Positions 19,075-28,108 of a DNA stretch of 64,000 bases are shown here, one piece after another. The stretch comes from Elusimicrobia bacterium RIFCSPLOWO2_02_FULL_39_32 (GTDB lineage: Bacteria; Elusimicrobiota; Elusimicrobia; 2-02-FULL-39-32). Positions within the stretch are counted from its first letter, which is position 1, and every line of letters starts with the position of its first letter. Below the pieces are notes generated by a model. That model made no database searches. It was not told the DNA's origin and was given only the letters and a program-made list of their open reading frames with translations. The stretch spans positions 62,001 to 126,000 of the forward strand of contig MGUU01000013.1 in the NCBI GenBank assembly GCA_001800135.1. Reading direction: 5' to 3'. The translations under genes and the position numbers were made by a program.

Positions 19075-21774
19075 ATGGCAAAAAAATATGTCTATTTTTT
19101 TGGAGCAGGCAAAGCAGACGGGAATGGAAAAATGAAAGATCTTCTAGGCGGCAAAGGCGCTGGCCTTGCGGAAATGTCTAAATCCGGCGTGCCTGTGCCG
19201 CCGGGATTTACAATCACTACAGACACCTGCCGTTATTACTATGCTCATGGCAGAAGAGTTCCTCCTGAACTTAACCCCCAGTTTAAAACCGCAATGCAAA
19301 AGTTAGAAAAAGTTTCTGGCAAAAAATTTGGGGATCAAAAAAATCCCCTGCTTGTTTCTGTCAGAAGCGGAGCAAAATTTTCCATGCCAGGCATGATGGA
19401 TACCATTCTTAATCTTGGAATCAATGATGCTGTGATTGATGGGCTCATAACATTGACCAACAATCCCCGTTTCGTCTGGGATTCCTATAGAAGATTTATT
19501 CAGATGTTTGGCAACGTGGTCATGGGCATAGAAAAAAGCAAATTCGAACAGACGATCTCACAAAAAAAACAGGAAAAGGGAGTTACTGCAGATACTCAAT
19601 TAGATGCGGAAGATCTAAAAGATTTAGTCTCCAGATATAAAGAAAAATATAAGGAAGAGACAAAAGAGGATTTTCCTCAAGATCCATGGAAACAGCTAGT
19701 CTCGGCTAGGGACGCGGTTTTTAAATCCTGGAATAATGAACGCGCCATCTCTTACCGCAGGCTAAACAAAATTTCCGATGATCTTGGGACCGCAGTCAAT
19801 GTGCAAACCATGGTTTTTGGAAATATGGGAACGAGCTCAGCCACTGGGGTAGGGTTTACCCGCAATCCAAGTTCAGGAAAAAAAGAATTTTTTGGCGAAT
19901 ACCTGACCAATGCTCAAGGAGAAGATGTGGTGGCAGGTGTACGCACTCCAAACCCCATACGGGAACTGCAAAACGAAATTCCAAAATGTTATGACGAGCT
20001 TAAAAAAATTACCTCTAAATTAGAAAGGCATTACAGAGATGTGCAAGATTTTGAATTCACCATTGAACGAGAGAAACTGTACATGCTGCAAACCAGAACC
20101 GGCAAACGCACAGGCATGGCAGCAGTTAAAATTGCAGTTGACATGGTGCATGAAAAAGTTATTTCTAAAGCTGAAGCTATTCTTAGAGTTGAACCAGACC
20201 AGCTATCTCAGCTTTTAGCTCCTGTATTTGATGAAAAAGAAAAGGTCAATGCAGTAAAAGTGGCTAAAGGAATTAATGCCGGGCCAGGAGCTGCCAGTGG
20301 AAGAATTGCTTTTACAGCGGCTAAAGCAGTGGATTTAGCTAAACAAGGTCCTGTTGTTTTAGTGCGTCCTGAAACGAATCCAGATGATATTGAAGGCATG
20401 AACGCGAGCGTTGGCATTCTAACTGCGATTGGCGGAAGAACCAGCCACGCCGCAGTGGTTGCCCGCGGCATGGGAAAACCCTGCATTGTTGGCTGCAGCG
20501 ATCTTAAAATAGACGAACATTCCGCAATCTTATCTGTGGACGGCCATAGTGTAAAAGAAGGGGAATCTATATCCATTGATGGTTTTACTGGCGAAGTATT
20601 TATCGGGCTAATTCCCACACTCCCTTCAGAAGTGGTGCGAGTTTTAAATGGAGAGATGAATCCCAAAGAGTCTGAACTTTTCCAAATCTTTAAAGAATTC
20701 ATGAAATGGGCAGACCAGATCAGAACCTTAAAGGTAAGAGCGAATGCGGATATTCCCAGAGACGCTAAAGCTGCCCGCTGGTTAGGCGCTGAAGGCATTG
20801 GGCTTTGCCGCACAGAACATATGTTTTTTGCTGAAGAACGGCTCCCTTACATGCAGCAAATGATTTTAGCGAATAATATAGTGGACAGGAAAAAGGCGCT
20901 GGATGCTCTACTTCCCTTCCAAAAGGAGGATTTTAAAGGTTTATTTAGAGAGATGAGAGGTTTCCCTGTAACCATTAGAACTTTAGATCCCCCTTTGCAT
21001 GAATTCTTGCCTAAGACAGAAACTGATGCGCAAGCTCTTTCCCAAAAAATTGGAGTTCCTACGGAAACGATCTGGGCTAAATCTAAAGAGCTGCATGAAT
21101 TTAATCCCATGTTAGGACACAGAGGCTGCCGTTTAGGCATTACCTATCCGGAAATAACAGAAATGCAGGTTAAAGCGATCATTTCCGCTGCCTGTGAACT
21201 GGCTAAAGAAAAAATTCGCGTGGTGCCAGAAATTATGATCCCTTTAGTTGGTCATAAAAATGAATTGAAACACCAAAAAGAATTAGCTATCCAAGTGGCA
21301 AAAGAAACCATGAAAAGCTATGGGGTAAAAGTTAATTATCTGATAGGAACCATGATCGAGGTGCCAAGAGCAGCTATGGTAGCTGGATCCATTGCCGAAG
21401 AAGCTGAATTTTTCTCTTTTGGAACCAATGATCTTACCCAAATGGGATTTGGTTTTTCTAGAGATGATGCGGGCAAATTTATTCCAACCTATCTTGCAGA
21501 AAAAATATTAAAAGAAGATCCTTTCCAAACTCTGGATCAAGAAGGGATTGGACGGCTTATTCAATACGCGGCCATTGAGGGAAGAAAAACTAAAAAAGAT
21601 CTTAAACTTGGAATCTGCGGAGAACATGGCGGAGATCCAGAAAGCGTAAAGTTCTGTTACCGTACCGGCTTAAACTATGTTTCTTGTTCCCCTTACAGAA
21701 TTCCCATTGCCCGGCTTGCAGCAGCGCAAGCTCTTTTACAAGCCAAACAAAAAACCGAATATACTTCTAAATAA
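19075..21774 (+). CDS. ppdK: pyruvate, phosphate dikinase
   Basis: Interconverts pyruvate, ATP and phosphate with phosphoenolpyruvate, AMP and pyrophosphate; in anaerobes it often works with glycolysis. At 899 residues it is full length. Nucleotide-binding domain: GGKGAGLAEMSKSGVPVPPGF and SVRSGAKFSMPGMMDT. The swivelling domain has the phospho-histidine motif GGRTSHAAVVARGMGKPC. The PEP/pyruvate barrel has GLCRTEHMFF, IMIPLVGHKNEL and GTNDLTQMGFGFSRDD, with the catalytic cysteine in LGICGEHGGDP. AGAGGAG lies upstream of the ATG. A terminator follows at 21789-21829. Confidence 0.98.
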   Translation: MAKKYVYFFGAGKADGNGKMKDLLGGKGAGLAEMSKSGVPVPPGFTITTDTCRYYYAHGRRVPPELNPQFKTAMQKLEKVSGKKFGDQKNPLLVSVRSGAKFSMPGMMDTILNLGINDAVIDGLITLTNNPRFVWDSYRRFIQMFGNVVMGIEKSKFEQTISQKKQEKGVTADTQLDAEDLKDLVSRYKEKYKEETKEDFPQDPWKQLVSARDAVFKSWNNERAISYRRLNKISDDLGTAVNVQTMVFGNMGTSSATGVGFTRNPSSGKKEFFGEYLTNAQGEDVVAGVRTPNPIRELQNEIPKCYDELKKITSKLERHYRDVQDFEFTIEREKLYMLQTRTGKRTGMAAVKIAVDMVHEKVISKAEAILRVEPDQLSQLLAPVFDEKEKVNAVKVAKGINAGPGAASGRIAFTAAKAVDLAKQGPVVLVRPETNPDDIEGMNASVGILTAIGGRTSHAAVVARGMGKPCIVGCSDLKIDEHSAILSVDGHSVKEGESISIDGFTGEVFIGLIPTLPSEVVRVLNGEMNPKESELFQIFKEFMKWADQIRTLKVRANADIPRDAKAARWLGAEGIGLCRTEHMFFAEERLPYMQQMILANNIVDRKKALDALLPFQKEDFKGLFREMRGFPVTIRTLDPPLHEFLPKTETDAQALSQKIGVPTETIWAKSKELHEFNPMLGHRGCRLGITYPEITEMQVKAIISAACELAKEKIRVVPEIMIPLVGHKNELKHQKELAIQVAKETMKSYGVKVNYLIGTMIEVPRAAMVAGSIAEEAEFFSFGTNDLTQMGFGFSRDDAGKFIPTYLAEKILKEDPFQTLDQEGIGRLIQYAAIEGRKTKKDLKLGICGEHGGDPESVKFCYRTGLNYVSCSPYRIPIARLAAAQALLQAKQKTEYTSK

Positions 21775-21788
21775 GAATACGAATTAAG

Positions 21789-21829
21789 AAATACCCCAAT
21801 TGATGATATTATTATCAAGCGGGGTATTT
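21789..21829 (+). terminator. bidirectional terminator between ppdK and the FKBP gene
   Basis: An about 19-bp imperfect stem (AAATACCCC pairing with GGGGTATTT at its base, and TTGAT with ATCAA above) is followed on the plus strand by CTTTCT. It sits 15 bases after the ppdK stop and before the converging FKBP stop, so it could serve both. Confidence 0.72.
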
Positions 21830-21859
21830 CTTTCTCCACCTCACCTACCCCATGCTCCC

Positions 21860-22420
21860 CTAATTTTCATGCTTGATTTCCATCACTTCAATATCAAACT
21901 CCAATGTCTTGCCTGCTAAAGGATGGTTTAAATCTAATATCACATTCTTCTTATCAATCGCAATAATCGTTGCTTGCACTGGATTGCCTTTGTACTGTCC
22001 GGTAACGATCCCGCCGACTTTTAAAAATTTGGAATTCTTGAAAGATTTTCTAGGAACATTTTGAAAAGCTTCAGAATTAATGGGCCCATATCCTTTATCA
22101 GCAGGAATTATAATGTGTTTTTTATCCCCCTGTTTTAAATCTTTTAACTGTTCTTCCATTCCGGGAATGATCTGACCCATCCCTTGAACATAGATCAATG
22201 GTTTTTTGCCAATGGAGCTGTCCACTACTTTATGATCTACTGTTAAAGTATAGTGGATCGTGACTGTGCTGCCATTTTGGACCATGAATTTATCTTCTGC
22301 TTTAACATCTTTAGCATGGATTAAGCCAAGATTAAATTCCAAAAGAAATAGAAACAATCCAACCTTGCCCATCATTTGAATCATTCTCTTATTGCCGAAA
22401 CATCTTTTTTTGTTATACAT
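21860..22420 (-). CDS. exported FKBP-type peptidyl-prolyl isomerase
   Basis: Catalyses cis-trans isomerisation of proline bonds. The first about 35 residues form a signal peptide (MGKVGLFLFLLEFNLGLIHA), so it acts outside the cytoplasm. The SlyD-like FKBP domain follows: TIHYTLTVDHKVVDSS, YVQGMGQIIPGMEEQLKDL, then the inserted flap with GYGPINSEAF and a C-terminal VILDLNHPLAGKTLEFDIEV. No metal-binding histidine tail is present. The ATG at 22420 overlaps the stop of the upstream small gene by eight bases, suggesting coupled translation; internal ATGs at 22384 and 22375 are alternatives. Confidence 0.9.
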   Translation of the reverse strand: MYNKKRCFGNKRMIQMMGKVGLFLFLLEFNLGLIHAKDVKAEDKFMVQNGSTVTIHYTLTVDHKVVDSSIGKKPLIYVQGMGQIIPGMEEQLKDLKQGDKKHIIIPADKGYGPINSEAFQNVPRKSFKNSKFLKVGGIVTGQYKGNPVQATIIAIDKKNVILDLNHPLAGKTLEFDIEVMEIKHEN

Positions 22421-22682
22421 TAGACCAGTCTTCAAAGGTGCGCAAAGGAATGGCTTTGAGCCCTTTCTTTATTCTTTTCTTATTTCTTTCTTTCATTCCT
22501 TTTTCATAATTTTTATAAATCGTTTTACTCATGTATGAAACTTCTTCTTTATTTTCCTCCTTTTTATCAAATATTTCCGTTTTTTTATCATTTTTCATTT
22601 TATTATTTCCATTTTTTTTATTTTTTATTTTCTTATAAATTTTTATTGAGTCATTAGCAATTACTTTACTTCCCACTCGCAT
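22413..22682 (-). CDS. small lysine-rich protein, unknown
   Basis: An 89-residue, very basic open frame rich in Lys, Asn and Glu, with no recognisable domain. The C-terminal about 40 residues (YKNYEKGMKERNKKRIKKGL and PLRTFEDW) look like a compact basic segment and are less low-complexity than the first half; a shorter start at MSKTIYK inside is possible. It lies between the desaturase and the FKBP gene and overlaps the latter's likely start by eight bases, which is the main reason to believe it is translated. No function is proposed. Confidence 0.45.
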   Translation of the reverse strand: MRVGSKVIANDSIKIYKKIKNKKNGNNKMKNDKKTEIFDKKEENKEEVSYMSKTIYKNYEKGMKERNKKRIKKGLKAIPLRTFEDWSNV

Positions 22683-22700
22683 TTTCCAATTCGTATTTTA

Positions 22701-22754
22701 CCCGTATTTTGCAATCTTGCGTGTCGGATCCAACGTCCTATTGCAAAATCCGGG
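22701..22754. repeat. long inverted repeat downstream of the desaturase
   Basis: Arms CCCGTATTTTGCAAT (22701-22715) and its complement (22740-22754) match at 14 of 15 positions around a 24-base loop that contains GGATCC. There is no adjoining T-tract on the minus strand. It may be an RNA-processing or stabilising hairpin, or a small palindromic element. Confidence 0.7.
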
Positions 22755-22778
22755 GTCTATGCTTTTAGCCCATGCCAT

Positions 22779-23930
22779 TTATATTTCTAGGGATCGAATC
22801 CCTTCAAGTCTCCCATGGCCGCAGACTAAAAGTACGTTCTTCCACCTTTCTTTTGCAACTTCAAATTTTCTCTCCTGAATTTTCAATCTATGCTTCCAAC
22901 GTAAAAGAACTCTTCCGGACTGAATCATTCTTGATCTTTTAGCTTTTTCATACCTTGACTTAAGCTCTAACCAACGCGCATGAGCTGATTCCAATTCATG
23001 ACGAACAATTTCTAAATGACTTTGTATTCTTTCCCATAACTCACTGGGAACCCAATGAACCTTTTTGCAAAGACAAAGCATCTCCATCTCCAATTTAGCG
23101 CTAAGTATTTTTTGGGATGGAGTCCGATTAAGGCGGTTCGTCAAATTAAACCAAGAGCCAAGAGCAATCATCCATTTGCTTGGATCCCACTGATACCAAT
23201 GCACCCCATTGCGATAGTCTGCCTGAAATTTATGGTGATAATTGTGGTATCCTTCCCCATAGGTTAGAAATGCGAGCCACCAACTATCTCTGGATGAATC
23301 CTGATCCGTGTAGGTTTGACGACCGATCATGTGCGCAAGGGAATTGATAAAAAAAGTCGTATGATGGACAAACATAACTCGAAAAAATCCACCCCACAAA
23401 ATGCCTCCCCAAGGTCTGCCTACACTTAATCCAATCAAAAATGGCAATACTGAACCAACCATGATTGCGATCAATAGATAATATTTCCCTTGCCATAAAA
23501 CGAGCGGATCTTTTTCTAGATCTTTCACATGTTCTAAATTGCGCTGCTCTGATCTATTGAAAAAAATCCAGCCGATATGAGCGTACCATCCGCCTTTTTT
23601 AATATTATAAGGATCTAAATCAGTATCTACATGTTTGTGGTGCATTCGATGGTCGCAAGCCCACCGTAACACAGAGTTTTCATAAGCGCACGCGCCAAAA
23701 ATCAAATAAAACAAACGCAAAAGAAAGTGGCATTCATAACTCCGATGAGCAAAATAGCGATGATACCCTGCGGTAATACTGATGCCTGTCAGCGCATAAA
23801 ATAAAACAAAGTTGAAAATTTCTATGGGATGGACGCCATTGAAGTAAACATAGATTCCAGTTCCAACGATCCCAATAAAGTGTGAAATAATTAAAAACAA
23901 AGTTGTTGGCCAGTCAATTATTTTTTTCAT
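22779..23930 (-). CDS. membrane acyl-CoA/acyl-lipid delta-9-type fatty acid desaturase
   Basis: A di-iron membrane desaturase that adds a double bond to a saturated acyl chain, needing oxygen. All three histidine boxes are intact: HRYFAH (57-62), HRMHHKH (94-100) and HNYHH (229-233). Four hydrophobic segments precede and separate them. Residues about 265-383 form a basic, coiled-coil-like tail (LEIVRHELESAHARWLELKS) rather than cytochrome b5. The start overlaps the lipoprotein gene's end by 17 bases, tying it to the hpn/TRAP run. The oxygen requirement suggests at least periodic exposure to oxygen. Confidence 0.93.
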   Translation of the reverse strand: MKKIIDWPTTLFLIISHFIGIVGTGIYVYFNGVHPIEIFNFVLFYALTGISITAGYHRYFAHRSYECHFLLRLFYLIFGACAYENSVLRWACDHRMHHKHVDTDLDPYNIKKGGWYAHIGWIFFNRSEQRNLEHVKDLEKDPLVLWQGKYYLLIAIMVGSVLPFLIGLSVGRPWGGILWGGFFRVMFVHHTTFFINSLAHMIGRQTYTDQDSSRDSWWLAFLTYGEGYHNYHHKFQADYRNGVHWYQWDPSKWMIALGSWFNLTNRLNRTPSQKILSAKLEMEMLCLCKKVHWVPSELWERIQSHLEIVRHELESAHARWLELKSRYEKAKRSRMIQSGRVLLRWKHRLKIQERKFEVAKERWKNVLLVCGHGRLEGIRSLEI

Positions 23931-24597
23931 TTAATTGTCTCCTTCTCTCTTTTTTTAGTTGTTTTTCTTTGCGCCGTTCCTCTTTCCAAATTTTTTTAAG
24001 TTTTTTGTTCACCTTAGCCGCAAATTTAGATCCAATCCTCTCAGGAGCCACAACTTCCAAAAGCCCTTGTTTAAAAGACTCTTCCAAAAGAACCTCGCCT
24101 CTTTGGAATCCAATCAATTTCATTTGAGCGGTTTCCGCTGTAATTAAATTGCCAATCTCCAGTTCCCCTAACAATTTTTCTTTAGCTTTCCCCATAACAA
24201 GATATTGAATTTGGGACTGTTCAAAAAATCTTTTCAGCACAGCCTCATTACGCAAAACTCTATTAAAAGATTTGGTGATTGAAGAACTTGAAAGGTCAAT
24301 CTCATCCATGTGCACAGAACGGGTTGTTAGGTAAAATTGAAGTTTTTCAGAATCCAACACAATTACTTTCTCATGAATGTTCTCTATAAAGCCTTTGGTC
24401 ATCTTCTCCTCAACTGTAAGCTCAGCGCAATCAAAAGGCAAAACAATCATCCGCGGCACAATTTTTTCAACTTTTACTTTCTTTATCCCTTTTCTTGAAA
24501 AACAACCAGAAAAAGTTAAAAATAAAACCAAAACAACCATATAAATACAAATGGAATGAGGTTTAAATTTCATAACTTGCCAATTCATTAGGTTCAT
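23914..24597 (-). CDS. lipoprotein with CsgG/GNA1162-like fold, putative
   Basis: A 227-residue lipoprotein: a hydrophobic signal (ICIYMVVLVLFLTFSGC) ends in the lipobox TFSGC. The mature part begins with RMIVLPFDCAEL and has QIQYLVMGKAKEKL, reminiscent of CsgG/GNA1162-like lipoproteins that start with an 'I-x-LPF' strand and later carry 'x-LVMG'. The last about 45 residues are extremely basic (KKLKKIWKEERRKEKQLKKE). The ATG overlaps the stop of the hpnG-like gene as ATGA. Function unknown; its place between hpn-like and desaturase genes suggests an envelope-lipid role. Confidence 0.75.
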   Translation of the reverse strand: MNLMNWQVMKFKPHSICIYMVVLVLFLTFSGCFSRKGIKKVKVEKIVPRMIVLPFDCAELTVEEKMTKGFIENIHEKVIVLDSEKLQFYLTTRSVHMDEIDLSSSSITKSFNRVLRNEAVLKRFFEQSQIQYLVMGKAKEKLLGELEIGNLITAETAQMKLIGFQRGEVLLEESFKQGLLEVVAPERIGSKFAAKVNKKLKKIWKEERRKEKQLKKERRRQLNEKNN

Positions 24598-25295
24598 ACT
24601 TTTTTTCTCCTGATTTGACTGATTGAAAAAATCAGCGCTTGAGACAAATGATCTTCAGCTTTTCTTGCGGAACAAATTAAATTAAAAAACTTACCCCATT
24701 CTTTTGGAGAAGTTAAAAAAGCTTTCCAGAAGCCCCACCCTATTTTACCATTTGAATTCAGGGATGTGATAAAAGATGGTAAATCCTGATCCAGCTCATC
24801 ACTAATCGCTCTTAAAGAACAAAAAGCAATTTTTTTCTCATGGCAAACTTGAAAAATCGCATTGCTTTCCATCTCTATTGCAAGCGCATTTGTTGTTTCT
24901 CCAACCTTAATTTTTTTTTCTTTATCTAACAAAAGTTCAGGATGGCTTAAAAATTTTCCCAAATGAATTGGAATCTTTAAATCCCCAGCGCTCTGAATGA
25001 TCGCTGAAACAGATTGTGGATCGCTCTTTTCAATATCCAGAACTAAATCCCCTGCCTTAATTTCCTTTTTTAAACTGCCGGCAAATCCAGTAGAAAAAAC
25101 TATCTCTGGCGCATCAGAAAGAAGTTCTTTCATTGTTTTTTGAGCGTTTTTTAAACCTATGCCGCTAATCTTTAGAATAAGTAAATCTTCTCCCTGTTTT
25201 AAAAAATAACTATTCTGTCCATCTTTTTTTAATCCCATCTTAAAAATAAACTTTTTGACTTCCCAGAAGGTAGCGCTTAAAATGCCAAGATTCAT
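24594..25295 (-). CDS. HpnG-like nucleoside phosphorylase/nucleosidase
   Basis: A 233-residue member of the purine nucleoside phosphorylase/MTA-SAH nucleosidase superfamily. Visible motifs are GILSATFWEVKKF at the N-terminus, VFSTGFAGSL for the sugar/phosphate site, AIEMESNAIF with the ribose-binding Met-Glu, and LRAISDELDQDLP with the catalytic aspartate. Because it is coupled (ATGA overlap) to an HpnA-like epimerase, I read it as HpnG-like; HpnG removes adenine from adenosylhopane to give ribosylhopane. A general MTA/SAH nucleosidase is the alternative. No squalene-hopene cyclase or hpnH is in the window. Confidence 0.78.
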   Translation of the reverse strand: MNLGILSATFWEVKKFIFKMGLKKDGQNSYFLKQGEDLLILKISGIGLKNAQKTMKELLSDAPEIVFSTGFAGSLKKEIKAGDLVLDIEKSDPQSVSAIIQSAGDLKIPIHLGKFLSHPELLLDKEKKIKVGETTNALAIEMESNAIFQVCHEKKIAFCSLRAISDELDQDLPSFITSLNSNGKIGWGFWKAFLTSPKEWGKFFNLICSARKAEDHLSQALIFSISQIRRKKV

Positions 25296-26341
25296 TTCAC
25301 ATAGCCATAATCCTTAAAAAACTTTACAGATTCTTCTAAAGATTTTTTAATATCATTTTGAGCCATTCCTAATTCTTGCACAGCTTTGGAAGGGTTATAA
25401 AACATAATCTCACGAGCCATTTTTACTCCATCCAAAGGCACTTTAGGAGGCACTCCAGTGATTTGAGCAAAAGTAGTTGTAAGGAATCCCGCGCTATAAG
25501 CGATCCAATAAGGAATCCGCAATTTAGGCGCAGGAATCCCAGTGATCTCTTCTAAAATCTGAAAAATCTCTTTTAACATTAGATTCTTATTCCCTAAAAT
25601 ATAGCGCTCTCCAATTTTGCCTTTTTCACTTGCTAAAAGATGTCCTTCAGCCACATCTTGAACATCCACTAAATTAAGGCCTGTCTCCAAATAAGCAGGC
25701 ATTTGCCGATTTAAAAAATCTAAAATTAATTTACCAGTGGGGGTTGGTTTAATGTCGTGCGATCCAATAGGAGTGGATGGATTCACAATCACTATTGGCG
25801 CTCCTTTTTGCGCAAATTTTCTTGCCACAAGTTCAGCTAAATATTTTGACTTTTTGTATGGACCAATGAGCTGATGCTCAGTTGGATCCATGGTCTCATT
25901 CCCAGAAACTTTCTTTTCCCATGCCTTTCTATTAATCTCATCTAACTTCTGCCAATCCTCTCTTAAAACATTTTCAGGCCTGCCCACAGCTGCAACGCTC
26001 GATGTATAGACAATTTTTTTTACCCCAACTTTTTCAGCAACCTCTAAAATATTCTCTGTGCCCTGAACATTTGCTTCAATGATTTCATTGCCATTTCTTG
26101 CCCAGAGGCGATAATCCGCAGCCACATGAAAAAGAATTTCACACCCATCTAAAACTTTTTCCAAAGAGCTCTTGCTTTTTAAGTCTCCCTCCACAAGTTT
26201 TAAAGGAAGCTTTTGTAAAAAACGTTTCTGGCCCGTGTTTCGGCAAAGACAAAAGATTTCCCCTATTTTTTTTTCAACACATTTTTTTGCCACATGGTAT
26301 CCCACAAAGCCTGTAGCGCCAGTAATTACAATTTTTTTCAT
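25292..26341 (-). CDS. hpnA: HpnA-like NAD-dependent sugar epimerase/dehydratase
   Basis: A 349-residue extended short-chain dehydrogenase. The NAD-binding motif is ITGATGFVGYHVAKKC; the active-site region has YTSSVAAVG and the Tyr-x3-Lys in YKKSKYLAE. The stretch TPTGKLILDFLNRQMPAYLE and TGLNLVDVQDVAEGHLLA is very close to HpnA, the hopanoid-associated epimerase. The substrate is not settled even in studied species. It lies six bases after dctM and overlaps the HpnG-like gene by four bases. Confidence 0.87.
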   Translation of the reverse strand: MKKIVITGATGFVGYHVAKKCVEKKIGEIFCLCRNTGQKRFLQKLPLKLVEGDLKSKSSLEKVLDGCEILFHVAADYRLWARNGNEIIEANVQGTENILEVAEKVGVKKIVYTSSVAAVGRPENVLREDWQKLDEINRKAWEKKVSGNETMDPTEHQLIGPYKKSKYLAELVARKFAQKGAPIVIVNPSTPIGSHDIKPTPTGKLILDFLNRQMPAYLETGLNLVDVQDVAEGHLLASEKGKIGERYILGNKNLMLKEIFQILEEITGIPAPKLRIPYWIAYSAGFLTTTFAQITGVPPKVPLDGVKMAREIMFYNPSKAVQELGMAQNDIKKSLEESVKFFKDYGYVK

Positions 26342-26347
26342 AAAAAA

Positions 26348-27601
26348 CTATTTAACAAAAAATAAACTAATGCCGGGAATATAGGTAATACAGACCAGAA
26401 CAACCATTAAAATAAGCCAGAAAGGCAGTGTGGCTCGATAAATTTGCGTCACTGGCTTGCCAAACCTTAAAGAAGACAAAAATAGATTAAGACCAAAAGG
26501 AGCTGTCATGTATCCAATTTCCAAATTTAATAAAAAAATAACGCCTAAATGAATTGGGTCAATCCCATACTGGATCGCCACAGGAACAATCAAAGGAACC
26601 ACAATAATAATTGCGGAAAACATCTCAATCATGTTCATGATTAAAAGAAAAATATTTAAGAAAATAAGAAAAATTGTTTTGCTTTCAATAAATCTATGAA
26701 TCCACTCAAACATCCGCATGGGGATTTGTTCATCAATCAGATAATTGGTTAACCCTAGGCTAAGTCCCATCACCACCATAATAGCTCCCACTAAAACCAT
26801 GCTTTCAACTATAATTGTTGGGAAATCTTTCAAAGATATGTCCTTATAAATAAAAACTTCCGCAACCACCACATAAAAAGCCATAACGCTGGAGGCTTCT
26901 GTAGCTGTGAAGATTCCGCCGTAAATTCCCCCAATGATCAAAAAAGGGAGAGGGATTTCCCAACCAGCTTCTTTTACAGCTCCTAAAAGTCGTTTGTAAG
27001 AAAAAGGTTGTGGTTTTTTAAAATTTTTAGTTCCTTGCAAAAATCCGTAAAAAGATAAGACTACGATTAAAAAAATGCCGGGAACTAAGCTAGCTAAAAA
27101 AAGTTTGTCAATGCTTACCTTTGCGATTAAACCATAAAGAATAATAGGAAGGCTGGGCGGAAATAAAAGACCTAAACTGCCAGTGGTGGTTAAAAGACCC
27201 AATACAAATTTTTCTGAATATTCTTCTTTAATCAGCATGGGGTAAAGCAGTCCGCCTAAAGCAATAATCGTGACTCCGGAAGCGCCTGTAAAAGCTGTAA
27301 AAAGCGCGCAGGAAACTAAGGTGACGATCGCTACCCCGCCTGGGATCCAACCAAAAAAAGCATTGGCAAGGTTCAACAATCTTTGCGGAGCTTTGCTCTT
27401 GGCTAAGAGGTACCCGGAAAAAGTGAAAAGAGGAATTGCGATTAAAGCAGGCAAAGTGGCTAAACGATAGAGTTCCACCATGATTAAAGAAGAATCTAGC
27501 CCCACAGATCGAAAGGCAATGAGAGCCAAAGCTCCAATCACTAAAAAAACAGGACAGCCTAAAAAAATGAGCGCTGCTAAAACAAAAATAAGAGAGATCA
27601 T
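26348..27601 (-). CDS. dctM: TRAP transporter large permease subunit DctM
   Basis: A 417-residue inner-membrane protein with about 12 hydrophobic segments, the sodium-coupled transport subunit of a tripartite TRAP system. Family motifs include LIAIPLFTFSGYLLAKS and FTAFTGASGVTIIALGGLLY near the N-terminal half, and IFTATEASSVMAFYVV in the middle. It is directly adjacent to dctQ (no gap) and belongs to a TatT-type (TPR-associated) TRAP operon, so the substrate is likely hydrophobic rather than a C4-dicarboxylate; that is an inference. Confidence 0.94.
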   Translation of the reverse strand: MISLIFVLAALIFLGCPVFLVIGALALIAFRSVGLDSSLIMVELYRLATLPALIAIPLFTFSGYLLAKSKAPQRLLNLANAFFGWIPGGVAIVTLVSCALFTAFTGASGVTIIALGGLLYPMLIKEEYSEKFVLGLLTTTGSLGLLFPPSLPIILYGLIAKVSIDKLFLASLVPGIFLIVVLSFYGFLQGTKNFKKPQPFSYKRLLGAVKEAGWEIPLPFLIIGGIYGGIFTATEASSVMAFYVVVAEVFIYKDISLKDFPTIIVESMVLVGAIMVVMGLSLGLTNYLIDEQIPMRMFEWIHRFIESKTIFLIFLNIFLLIMNMIEMFSAIIIVVPLIVPVAIQYGIDPIHLGVIFLLNLEIGYMTAPFGLNLFLSSLRFGKPVTQIYRATLPFWLILMVVLVCITYIPGISLFFVK

Positions 27602-28108
27602 TTAAAAATCCTGGCCTTGAAAAATCTGATGAAGATGCTCTAAAAGTCCAAAGAAAAAATGAAGCAGTAAAAGGAAAAAACCTAAAGGAATAATGACATC
27701 TATCCAGAAACTAGGCACTTGAACAGTCCCTACGGAAAAAAGAATGGAACGAAATTGGACATCATCTTTAAAAAATTTTAAAGCTGAGCCAAACAAATAA
27801 AAAAGGGTGAGGATTGCGAAAAAATCAATCAGGATGGTTAAGCTTTTCTTAAAATTTTTTGGCAATTTCCCTTTTAAAAAATCAATGCTAAAATGTTTTT
27901 TTTCCTCTGTAGCTATGCTGGCTCCCAAAAAACCCACCCATAAAACCAAATGGCGCAAAAAAACATCTCCCCAAATGATCCCAATAGAAAAAAAATGGCG
28001 CAAAATTACTTGAGTAAAAGAGAGGAGAACCATAGCGATGAGGATCACCACTATGCAAAATTTTTCTAAAGTTAAAAATAAATTTTTTACGCTTGTTAGG
28101 AATTTCAA
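27602..28108 (-). CDS. dctQ: TRAP transporter small permease subunit DctQ
   Basis: A 168-residue membrane protein with four hydrophobic segments, as expected of the small TRAP subunit. The signature FTQVILRHFFSIGIIWGDVFLRHLVLW corresponds to the conserved R-x-x-F-x-x-x-x-x-W-x-E/D region, and IATEEKKHFSIDFL follows. Its ATG overlaps the stop of tatP by four bases (ATGA), and it abuts dctM. Confidence 0.92.
   Translation of the reverse strand: MKFLTSVKNLFLTLEKFCIVVILIAMVLLSFTQVILRHFFSIGIIWGDVFLRHLVLWVGFLGASIATEEKKHFSIDFLKGKLPKNFKKSLTILIDFFAILTLFYLFGSALKFFKDDVQFRSILFSVGTVQVPSFWIDVIIPLGFFLLLLHFFFGLLEHLHQIFQGQDF

Noticed and set aside
24594-26341. A complete hopanoid pathway
   Set aside because: Only HpnA- and HpnG-like genes are here; no squalene-hopene cyclase, HpnH or squalene synthesis gene is present.
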